A stretch of 18,676 nt of DNA from JAPWJZ01 sp041287865 (lineage in GTDB: Bacteria > Pseudomonadota > Alphaproteobacteria > Micavibrionales > UBA2020): NCBI GenBank assembly GCA_041287865.1, contig JBGGMV010000019.1, positions 1 through 18,676 on the forward strand, written 5' to 3'. Below the pieces are notes generated by a model. It made no database searches. It worked only from the letters and a program-made list of their open reading frames with translations, and was not told where the DNA came from. Below, one piece after another: positions 13,655-18,676 of this stretch; positions within the stretch are counted from its first letter, which is position 1; each line of letters starts with the position of its first letter. A program made the translations under genes and the position numbers.

Positions 13655-15859
13655 TTACATTTTTATCTTCAGGGTGGCCGCATCCAGCGGTTTGCCGCCA
13701 TAGGTGCAGCCGGTGCTGAGGCCCGCGAAGCAGTTCATGGCCTCGAGCGCCGAGAGGGTCGTATCCTTGTTCGACAGCGTGCCGGCGATCAGCGACAGGT
13801 TGACGCCGAGGTAGGGGTTCTTGGCTTCCTGCAGGCGTTTCAGCTCGGCCTTATAGGCCGCGCCCTCGCGTCCCTCCGTGCCCGTGCGGGCGAGGTGTTC
13901 AAGGTTCACATAGTCGAAAGCCTGTTTCATCTGCTCGTTGCCGCCGAAACGGTCGGCCGGGGCGGGCAGGGCGGCGATGGTGGCAGTAAAGTTGAATTTG
14001 TCCGAGATCGAGCCCGTCAGCCGCGCGCGGTCGAGAGTATAGCCCTTGCCGTTCGGCGCCAGCTTGTCCTTGGCGATCAGGTCCTTGATGAAATCCTTCA
14101 GCACGTCCTGGTTATAGGCGTCGGTCCAGCTGCGGTTCTTGAACTGCTGCGCCCAGTTGGCGGCGCCGGCTGCTTTCAGGCCGTCGGCATGTTTGCCGCC
14201 GGCGGTGATCGTGGCGTCATAGGTGTCTTTGATAAGCTTCGTGCTTTCGGGGAAGCGGGCCTGCATGTCCGCCCAGGGGCCCGTCACGCCCGCGTTATTC
14301 AGCTCCAGCGCGATCAGCATCTGCCCCGTGCGCGCGGCGGCTTCGTGCGACAGCGTCATCAATTGGTAATCGGCTATCTTCCAGCTGCGGTCATAGGTGC
14401 GCAGGTTGTGGAGGCGCTGCGCGCCGTGGATGACCTCGTGCGCCTGCGTCGTCAGGATGTAATCGTTCTCGGTCGTCTTGTCGTTGACGCGCACAAGGCC
14501 GTCGTTGTCGAACCATTCGCCCGCGTGGCCGTCGCTCATCTTGAAATAGCAGTGGAAGATATCGGCGCGGGTGGAGAAATCGACGATGGCGGGGCCCATC
14601 ACTTCGCCCTTGCGCATGGTTTGCAGATTTGCCCAGAGGTCTTTCGTGCCCTGCGGCACTTGCGAATATTTGTAATCCGCCTGCGCGCAGTTTTCCCAGA
14701 CACCGCCGACGTTGGCGCGCGCGGCATAATTGAACTTGCCGGTCAGGTCGCCCTCGACGCGCGAGACGGCCTGCCGCACTGTGTAGCGGTCGCCCGAGGC
14801 CTTGATGCGCGGCGCGATTTTGGCGATGAAATCGCGGTTTTCCTGCCCCGGCTTGAAGATCTGGAAGGGCTTGGCCAGCGAGGGCACCAGCGCCGCCATT
14901 TCGGCCTGCGTGGGGATGGTGACGCCTGCGGCCAGCTTCGTGCCGCCAGGCATTTCGCCCATTTTCACGGCGGCGGCGCTGTCGAATTTAGTGCCGGCGT
15001 TGCGGCTGACCTTGTTCGTCGCATAGTCATTGTAATAACGCGCCATCGCCTCGTCGACATTGTTAGCGATGAAGTCGGGGCTGCGGAGCAGGGCGTTGAC
15101 TGTTGCAGTAGATGCCTGCTGCAGATCAGCCGTCTGCGCGTAAGTATCGCGGAAGGTTTTCCAGCCGGCGGTGCCGTTCTTGTCGTGGAAGGCCGAGAGC
15201 GTCTTGTTGCCGTTGGTATCCATTTCCTGCGCGGTGACGAATTCGCCGGCCTGCGCCAGCGCCTCCGACGTCACTTTCTGCTGCAGGCGGCTGTAGAGAT
15301 CCCAGTTGCTGTCGTATTTCAGCGCGCCCTGGTTATGCTGGTGGCCGTGGATGGTGGCATGGATGTTCTGCAGCATATGATCGGCAAGGTCGCCGGTCTT
15401 GTTGATGCGCGCGATGCCCATCTGCGCTTCGAAGGTCGAGCCGACGTCGGGGCTTTCATAGAAACAGGTATAGATCTTGGCTTCCTTGGCGTAGGAAAGC
15501 ATCCCGCGCGTGAAGGTGCCGCCGAAGGCCTGCAGTTGGGTGAATTCGTCGATCTGCGTCTCGACCGTCTTGGCGCCCGGCAATTCGCAAAGCCCGTCCA
15601 GCGCCTGCGGGTTCGCCACGCGGCCGGGATAAACAGGAATGGTGTCCAGCTGGATCGCTTCCAGCGGCTTGACTTCCGATGCCGTGATGCGCGGCTGGCC
15701 GTCGCCGTTCAGCAGGGGGCCGTATTTCTGGTAGCCCATCCAGCCGCCCGCAAGCGCTGTCGCAGCCATCACCGCCGCCAGCACCTTTTTACGGTGCGAC
15801 TTCTGCGGCTGCTGCGGCGCCTTGTCTAACGACTCTTTCTTGCGCTGTGGATAGGCCAC
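13655..15859 (-). CDS. Large anchored protein with tandem metallopeptidase-like domains, one intact and one HAxxH
   Basis: A 734-residue protein starting at GTG 15857-15859 (GGAG upstream). A basic N-terminal tail is followed by a transmembrane segment at ~26-42, so the bulk is probably periplasmic. Two related domains follow. The first (~85-300) has paired Cys91 and Cys132, CFYESPD, RINKTG, then HATIH at 167-171 and Glu199. The second (~345-600) has Cys391 and Cys437, CYFKMSDG, RVND, then HEVIH at 474-478 and Glu506. The His-to-Glu distance is 28 residues in both copies, so Glu199/Glu506 fit the third zinc ligand, while the catalytic Glu is replaced by Ala168 in copy one. A third, shorter segment (from ~607, GYTLDRARLTGSISDKFNF) repeats the lead-in of copy two. 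C-terminal Cys710 and Cys718 may form a disulfide. It could belong to the DUF6782 group of putative metallopeptidases, but I cannot confirm. Confidence 0.85.
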   Translation of the reverse strand: MAYPQRKKESLDKAPQQPQKSHRKKVLAAVMAATALAGGWMGYQKYGPLLNGDGQPRITASEVKPLEAIQLDTIPVYPGRVANPQALDGLCELPGAKTVETQIDEFTQLQAFGGTFTRGMLSYAKEAKIYTCFYESPDVGSTFEAQMGIARINKTGDLADHMLQNIHATIHGHQHNQGALKYDSNWDLYSRLQQKVTSEALAQAGEFVTAQEMDTNGNKTLSAFHDKNGTAGWKTFRDTYAQTADLQQASTATVNALLRSPDFIANNVDEAMARYYNDYATNKVSRNAGTKFDSAAAVKMGEMPGGTKLAAGVTIPTQAEMAALVPSLAKPFQIFKPGQENRDFIAKIAPRIKASGDRYTVRQAVSRVEGDLTGKFNYAARANVGGVWENCAQADYKYSQVPQGTKDLWANLQTMRKGEVMGPAIVDFSTRADIFHCYFKMSDGHAGEWFDNDGLVRVNDKTTENDYILTTQAHEVIHGAQRLHNLRTYDRSWKIADYQLMTLSHEAAARTGQMLIALELNNAGVTGPWADMQARFPESTKLIKDTYDATITAGGKHADGLKAAGAANWAQQFKNRSWTDAYNQDVLKDFIKDLIAKDKLAPNGKGYTLDRARLTGSISDKFNFTATIAALPAPADRFGGNEQMKQAFDYVNLEHLARTGTEGREGAAYKAELKRLQEAKNPYLGVNLSLIAGTLSNKDTTLSALEAMNCFAGLSTGCTYGGKPLDAATLKIKM

Positions 15860-15925
15860 GCGACATCGCTCCGGTGTGTTTTTGGTTATGTCAAAACTAT
15901 GCTAAAGCCGGCATTAACGCAAGAT

Positions 15926-15958
15926 AAAAAAAGGCGACCACTGGGGCCGCCTTTTTTT
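15926..15958 (-). terminator. Rho-independent terminator after carD (sequence also works on the other strand)
   Basis: A7-GGCG (15926-15936) and CGCC-T7 (15948-15958) form an 11-bp stem with an 11-nt loop, 22 nt after the carD stop codon on the minus strand, with a run of T on that strand too. It separates carD from the tandem metallopeptidase gene. Confidence 0.85.
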
Positions 15959-15980
15959 ATTACTTATGCGTAGAAGAAAG

Positions 15981-16715
15981 TTACGCGACGTTCGAGAGGA
16001 CTGCTTCCAGCTTCTCTGCCGCTTTCTTCTCGTCGATCTTTTCAATGGCCGCGACTTCGCGGGCAAGACGCTCGAGAGCCGCCTGGTAGATCTGGCGTTC
16101 CGAATACGACTGCTCGCTGTCGGTGGTGTCCTTGCGCAGGTCGCGGAGGACTTCGGCGATGGCGACGGGGTCGCCCGAGTTGATCTTTGCTTCGTATTCC
16201 TGAGCGCGGCGCGACCACATGACGCGGCGGGTCTGGCTGCGGCCTTGCAGGGTGCCGAGCGCGTCCTTCAGGCGGTCCTTGGAGGACAGCTTGCGCAGGC
16301 CCGAGGATTTAACCTTGGAAACCGGCAATTTCAGACGCATGCGGTCTTTTTCGAAACAAATGGTGTAAAGCGTGATTTCCATGCCGGAGATCATCGTGGT
16401 TTCCACGCCTTCGACCAGACCCACGCCATGAGCGGGATAAACGACGAAGTCGCCAGCCACGAAGTCCAGTTTCTCGGCCTTCTTGGGAGCGGCGATGACA
16501 ACGGGAGCAGGAGCTTCCTGCTTCACGGATTTTTGCACGGGGGCAGGCGCCGGTTTCTGGGCGGCCTTGGGGGCGGGCGTGACTTTCACAGCCGTCTTTC
16601 CCTGCATGGTAACTTTAACTGCGGTGGCGGTCTTCTTGACCGGAACGGTTTTTGCCGTGGTGGTGGTGGCGCCGGCTTTTTTGCCTTTTGCCTTGGCTTT
16701 GGTAATCTTTGCCAT
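15981..16715 (-). CDS. CarD/CdnL-family RNA polymerase-binding transcription regulator with basic N-terminal tail
   Basis: CarD/CdnL proteins bind the RNA polymerase beta lobe and stabilise open complexes at many promoters. The core (~83-244) is a clear orthologue: LDFVAGDFVVYPAHGVG, ITLYTICFEKDRMRLKLP, GLRKLSSKDRLKDAL, then MWSRRAQEYEAKINSGD and YSERQIYQAALERLAREV. I chose the ATG at 16713-16715, which has AGAGGA just upstream, over an in-frame TTG at 16760 that lacks one. The product is 244 residues; family members are usually about 160-170. The excess is an ~82-residue N-terminal tail rich in Lys, Ala, Thr and Pro (KAKAKGKKAG, TVPVKKTATAVKV, PAPKAAQKPAPAP), resembling a histone H1-like, low-complexity DNA-binding tail. 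The C-terminal helix (EKIDEKKAAEKLEAVL) is charged. A strong promoter candidate lies upstream. Confidence 0.93.
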   Translation of the reverse strand: MAKITKAKAKGKKAGATTTTAKTVPVKKTATAVKVTMQGKTAVKVTPAPKAAQKPAPAPVQKSVKQEAPAPVVIAAPKKAEKLDFVAGDFVVYPAHGVGLVEGVETTMISGMEITLYTICFEKDRMRLKLPVSKVKSSGLRKLSSKDRLKDALGTLQGRSQTRRVMWSRRAQEYEAKINSGDPVAIAEVLRDLRKDTTDSEQSYSERQIYQAALERLAREVAAIEKIDEKKAAEKLEAVLSNVA

Positions 16716-16811
16716 TTGTCCTCTCAGGTTAGCACCGGGAAAAAATTCCTGTGCGTTCAAGTATTTAACAGAACGTGTACCGTTAGGTCGTAATTCTGCC
16801 AGTTAAGACGG

Positions 16812-16839
16812 ACTATAACAGAATGTCATAAATATTCAA
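16812..16839 (-). promoter_or_regulatory. Candidate promoter of carD
   Basis: On the minus strand TTGAAT (16834-16839) is followed by a 16-nt spacer and TATAGT (16812-16817), a 5-of-6 match to the -10 consensus. It predicts a start near 16805 and a leader of about 90 nt before the carD ATG. Confidence 0.5.
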
Positions 16840-16904
16840 GAACTAAGTTAATAAATCGTTAAATACCAGCCCTATACTAGCTGATTTACGAGCATTTACC
16901 GACT

Positions 16905-16948
16905 CTCCCGAAGGCCAGTTTCGGGGGTTTGGCAATAACCGCCCCGAA
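16905..16948. repeat. Alternating inverted-repeat array between carD and the small ankyrin gene
   Basis: Three copies of one 6-7 nt arm: CCCGAA at 16907-16912, its complement TTCGGGG at 16920-16926, and CCCCGAA at 16942-16948. The middle arm can pair with either neighbour, giving two mutually exclusive hairpins (16905-16927, or 16920-16948 with an extra GGTT/AACC pairing). The array lies between the inferred carD promoter and the inferred ankyrin promoter. Confidence 0.5.
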
Positions 16949-16952
16949 GTGT

Positions 16953-16979
16953 TTGACTCATATTATTGTGTATGATAAT
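16953..16979 (+). promoter_or_regulatory. Candidate promoter of the small ankyrin gene
   Basis: TTGACT (16953-16958) and GATAAT (16974-16979) are separated by 15 nt, shorter than ideal; the -10 is a 5-of-6 match with TG just before it in a stretch of AT-rich sequence. It predicts a leader of about 22 nt before the ATG at 17008. Confidence 0.4.
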
Positions 16980-17007
16980 TTACATAATATCAAAAACAGG
17001 GGGTATC

Positions 17008-17334
17008 ATGGCATTCTGGGACAAGCTTATCGGGAAGAACGAGAAGATCGTCCCCGGCGTCAAAGTCCCCCCGGACAACAACCTTGCGACGGTGAAGGCC
17101 TTGATCGCGGCCGGCGCCGATGTGAACGTAAAGGACACAGGCGGCATGACTGCGCTCCACCTTGCCGTCATGACCGGAGAACGCGACGCCATCAAGGCCT
17201 TGCTCGATGTGGGCGGGGCGGTGGACTTTAATAATGTGGCCGCGCCGGGCACGCCGGCTGAACCCCCGTCTGCCGTCGCCTTGTCGGGCGACATCGAGGT
17301 TCGCAAGCCGCTGACCTTCAAGCGAAAGGGATAG
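17008..17334 (+). CDS. Small ankyrin-repeat protein
   Basis: Start at ATG 17008, with AGGGGG just upstream; an in-frame ATG at 16966 would lie inside the promoter region. The 108-residue product begins MAFWDKLIGKNEKIVPG. It has one recognisable ankyrin unit pair: NLATVKALIAAGADVNVKD, then TALHLAVMTGERDAIKALLDVGGAVDF. The C-terminal half is Pro/Ala rich and probably disordered (AAPGTPAEPPSAV) ending in basic residues (FKRKG). No signal peptide; probably cytosolic. With so few repeats it may need a partner to fold or act, and the next gene begins 3 nt after its stop. It is not closely similar to the coupled ankyrin pair at 9786-11059. Confidence 0.85.
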   Translation: MAFWDKLIGKNEKIVPGVKVPPDNNLATVKALIAAGADVNVKDTGGMTALHLAVMTGERDAIKALLDVGGAVDFNNVAAPGTPAEPPSAVALSGDIEVRKPLTFKRKG

Positions 17335-17337
17335 GCG

Positions 17338-18051
17338 ATGAGCGACCTGACAGACGCCTACGACCGCGCCATCGGGAAGTCGATCGAAGCTGGCTTGTTC
17401 ACCGCCGAGGAAATAGCGAGCGAGAAGGGCAAAGAACTGCTCCACGCCATCCAGCGCGACCAGCGTGATCGCCTGATCCGCCTTGGCATTCCCGGCGTTG
17501 TCGCACCCAGGGAGTATGATTACTGCGAAAACCAGGTGCTGTACAAACTGCAGAAGAGCTTTAACGACGTTGCCGGCCTGAACGACGTGCGCGGGGTCAT
17601 GCAGGCCGCCGCCGAGGAAACGCTGGCCGCCATCGCCGCGCGCGGTGTATCCGAAAAACTGGTTAAAACCGAAACCGCCGAGCCATGGAACGGCGACGGC
17701 CCGATGCGCGCCGCGCACAATGCGGTGGAAGAAATTTTCGAGCGCAAATATCTCTGGATGCAATGTTTCGCCAATGGCGAAGCGCCCGATTTCAACTACA
17801 ATATCTATTTCGCGCTTCAGCTGCGCTTCCTGTCGAACATCCCCGGTTTTGACGCCGCAGCCCAGCAGCTGGAGTACGACAAGAAAGTCGTGCGCAACAT
17901 CCACGAAGTGAGCAAGACTCCCGGCCTGTCCGATATCCGCCCGATCCTCGATGCTGCGACGGAGGAAGCACTCACCTGCAGCGGCTACAAGCCCGCAGGC
18001 CGCATGTCCGTGCCCAAAACCGTCCAGCTGCGCAGCAAGCCCGCCTCATAA
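17338..18051 (+). CDS. Unknown 237-residue protein with an internal duplication, coupled to the small ankyrin gene
   Basis: The ATG is 3 nt after the ankyrin stop; the two are likely one transcriptional unit. I recognise no family. It is soluble, helical and acidic-basic mixed, with no signal peptide or membrane segment. Two segments resemble each other: residues ~64-100 (NQVLYKLQKSFNDVAGLNDV, then RGVMQAAAEETLAAIA) and ~182-216 (KKVVRNIHEVSKTPGLSDIR, then PILDAATEEALTCSG), sharing V..(L/I)......GL.D(V/I)R.....A..EE.L. The N-terminal segment (AIGKSIEAGLFTAEEI) may be a more distant third copy. Between them lies a Trp/Phe-rich stretch (ERKYLWMQCFANGEAPDFNY). A perfect 13-bp terminator follows the stop codon. 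The context suggests a partner of the ankyrin protein. Confidence 0.8.
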   Translation: MSDLTDAYDRAIGKSIEAGLFTAEEIASEKGKELLHAIQRDQRDRLIRLGIPGVVAPREYDYCENQVLYKLQKSFNDVAGLNDVRGVMQAAAEETLAAIAARGVSEKLVKTETAEPWNGDGPMRAAHNAVEEIFERKYLWMQCFANGEAPDFNYNIYFALQLRFLSNIPGFDAAAQQLEYDKKVVRNIHEVSKTPGLSDIRPILDAATEEALTCSGYKPAGRMSVPKTVQLRSKPAS

Positions 18052-18064
18052 ACCGTCCTCAACG

Positions 18065-18097
18065 AAAATCCCCCGCCTGTTGGGGGCGGGGGATTTT
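18065..18097 (+). terminator. Strong terminator hairpin between convergent genes
   Basis: AAAATCCCCCGCC (18065-18077) and GGCGGGGGATTTT (18085-18097) pair perfectly over 13 bp with a 7-nt loop. TTTT follows on the plus strand and, by symmetry, on the minus strand, so it can end both the unknown gene (stop 14 nt upstream) and the convergent EF-hand gene. Confidence 0.85.
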
Positions 18098-18117
18098 ACT
18101 CTCGAGTAGTCTCGTGT

Positions 18118-18435
18118 TTAGTAGCAGCTGCGTTGTGCCGCGCGCATTTCGCGTTGCGAGACAACACCGTTGTTGTTCATGTCAAGCTGGCTGAAGGCGC
18201 GGCTGCCAAAGCCGACGCGCCGGAATTCCCAGCCGCTGAGATAACCGTCGCCGTTACGGTCAGTCCGGCTGAAGCTCGGCATGTCGTTCACGATATTGCA
18301 GTCGACGTAACTCGTGTTTCGCGGTGCAAAGAACCGCCAACTGGGCGAGCTGTCTTCGTAGTAGAATTGTGCCTGGGCAGCGCCTGCGCAGGCCATGAAG
18401 GCTACGGCCATTGCCGCAATAATAAGATTTCTCAT
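18118..18435 (-). CDS. Secreted EF-hand calcium-binding protein
   Basis: A 105-residue protein with a signal peptide (MRNLIIAAMAVAFMACAGAA, cleavage probably after AQA at 22). The mature part has two EF-hand loops: DRNGDGYLSGWE at 59-70 and DMNNNGVVSQRE at 85-96, both with acidic or Asn residues at positions 1, 3 and 5 and Glu at position 12, as expected for calcium. Position 5 of the second loop is Asn, which is permitted. Cys46 and Cys104 could form a disulfide in the periplasm. AAGGAG is just ahead of the ATG. Such small EF-hand proteins are common in Proteobacteria and mostly uncharacterised. An EcfG-like promoter candidate is found 37 nt upstream. Confidence 0.9.
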   Translation of the reverse strand: MRNLIIAAMAVAFMACAGAAQAQFYYEDSSPSWRFFAPRNTSYVDCNIVNDMPSFSRTDRNGDGYLSGWEFRRVGFGSRAFSQLDMNNNGVVSQREMRAAQRSCY

Positions 18436-18471
18436 GTGATTTCTCCTTAAAAATCTGTTCCTCTCAAAACC

Positions 18472-18496
18472 AACCCCCGCCGCGCGAGGGAGTTCC
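18472..18496 (-). promoter_or_regulatory. EcfG-like promoter candidate for the EF-hand gene
   Basis: On the minus strand GGAAC (18492-18496), a 16-nt spacer and GGTT (18472-18475) differ from the alphaproteobacterial general-stress promoter (GGAAC-N16/17-CGTT) by one base. The position fits a leader of about 30 nt before the ATG at 18435. Confidence 0.35.
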
Positions 18497-18527
18497 GGAA
18501 AAACGATGCCTGTTGGAATAAAACAAT

Positions 18528-18563
18528 AAAAAACTCCCCTTCCGCCGGAAGGAGAGTTTTTTT
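18528..18563 (-). terminator. Rho-independent terminator of the SYLF-like gene
   Basis: A stem of about 15 pairs with one C.A mismatch (18528-18543 with 18547-18562) and a GCC loop at 18544-18546; on the minus strand it ends in a run of T. A run of T also follows on the plus strand. Confidence 0.85.
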
Positions 18564-18583
18564 ATTACCGAAGAGCGGTAATA
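18563..18583 (-). repeat. Second hairpin directly ahead of the SYLF-gene terminator
   Basis: TATTACCG (18563-18570) and CGGTAATA (18576-18583) make a perfect 8-bp stem with a 5-nt loop. It starts right after the gene's stop codon and abuts the terminator hairpin. Role unknown; RNA stability is possible. Confidence 0.6.
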
Positions 18584-18584
18584 C

Positions 18585-18676
18585 TTACTTTTTCTTGATG
18601 TGCGAGATTTTCGTGCCTTCGATGCTGAAGCCGGCCATCAGGCCTTGCTGGCTGAAGATGAACGCGTAAGCGTCGT
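18585..18676 (-). CDS. Partial SYLF/Ysc84-like lipid-binding protein (C-terminus only)
   Basis: Only the last 30 codons lie in the window, ending at TAA on the minus strand (18585-18587). The readable end is DAYAFIFSQQGLMAGFSIEG followed by TKISHIKKK. This matches the C-terminal strand pattern of bacterial SYLF (Ysc84-like) proteins, where a (AY.F..S..GL.AG.SLEG) segment is typical. Those proteins are small, often exported, and bind lipids or membranes. The identification rests on this short tail alone. A hairpin and a good terminator follow. Confidence 0.6.
   Translation of the reverse strand, partial: DAYAFIFSQQGLMAGFSIEGTKISHIKKK

Noticed and set aside
13652..15829. A 725-codon open frame on the plus strand, opposite the tandem metallopeptidase gene
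   Set aside because: It covers almost exactly the antisense of a protein with clear domains and internal duplication. Its own product is rich in Arg, Gly, Val and His with no recognisable motif, typical of the complement of high-GC codons.
16966..17007. A longer start for the small ankyrin protein at 16966
   Set aside because: It lies within the AT-rich promoter candidate, has no ribosome-binding site, and the ATG at 17008 has AGGGGG upstream.

Overview
The window looks like a chromosomal stretch of a fairly high-GC Alphaproteobacterium. The main evidence is an RpoH-type sigma-32 with the LFFNLR box, a CdnL/CarD protein with the alphaproteobacterial WSRRAQEYEAKINSGD block, an ECF sigma factor resembling the EcfG group, and intergenic gaps that are short and AT-rich compared with the genes. 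Several families here (ankyrin, Sel1, anchored HExxH proteins, EF-hand) would suit a predatory or host-associated lineage such as Micavibrionales, but that placement is inference. No tRNA, rRNA, CRISPR array, insertion sequence or integrase was seen.

Layout. 1-4642 (all minus): sigma-32 gene, then a SNase-fold secreted protein, prolyl iminopeptidase, phosphoglycerate kinase, and a partial unknown exported protein that begins at a TTG right after pgk. 4643-5011 is a non-coding, AT-rich divergent region. 5012-6666: a Sel1-repeat periplasmic protein converging on a metallophosphoesterase-like protein that has lost its key metal ligands. 6846-8338 (plus): ECF sigma factor, OmpA-like lipoprotein, and two tiny membrane proteins of 26 and 55 residues, apparently one unit. 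8345-9559 (minus): a membrane-anchored HExxH protein. 9786-12160 (plus): two translationally coupled ankyrin proteins, then an extended SDR epimerase-like enzyme. 12157-16715 (minus): CarD/CdnL with a long basic N-terminal tail and its terminator, then a 734-residue anchored tandem metallopeptidase, then a TPR-glycosyltransferase-9 fusion. 17008-18051 (plus): a small ankyrin protein coupled to an unknown protein with an internal repeat. 18118-18676 (minus): a secreted EF-hand protein and the end of a SYLF/Ysc84-like protein, both with clear terminators nearby.

How it hangs together. Housekeeping and regulatory genes (pgk, pip, rpoH, carD) are interspersed with envelope proteins. The most distinctive theme is loss of catalytic residues in recognisable enzyme folds: the SNase-like protein lacks all three catalytic residues, the phosphoesterase-like protein lacks four of its metal-site residues, and the large metallopeptidase carries one intact HExxH domain and one HAxxH copy with the same spacing to the presumed third zinc ligand. 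The second theme is an envelope-stress-like cassette (ECF sigma, OmpA lipoprotein, two microproteins). An EcfG-like promoter candidate upstream of the EF-hand gene could connect to that sigma factor. The third theme is small regulatory structure between genes, notably an alternating inverted-repeat array between carD and the small ankyrin gene.
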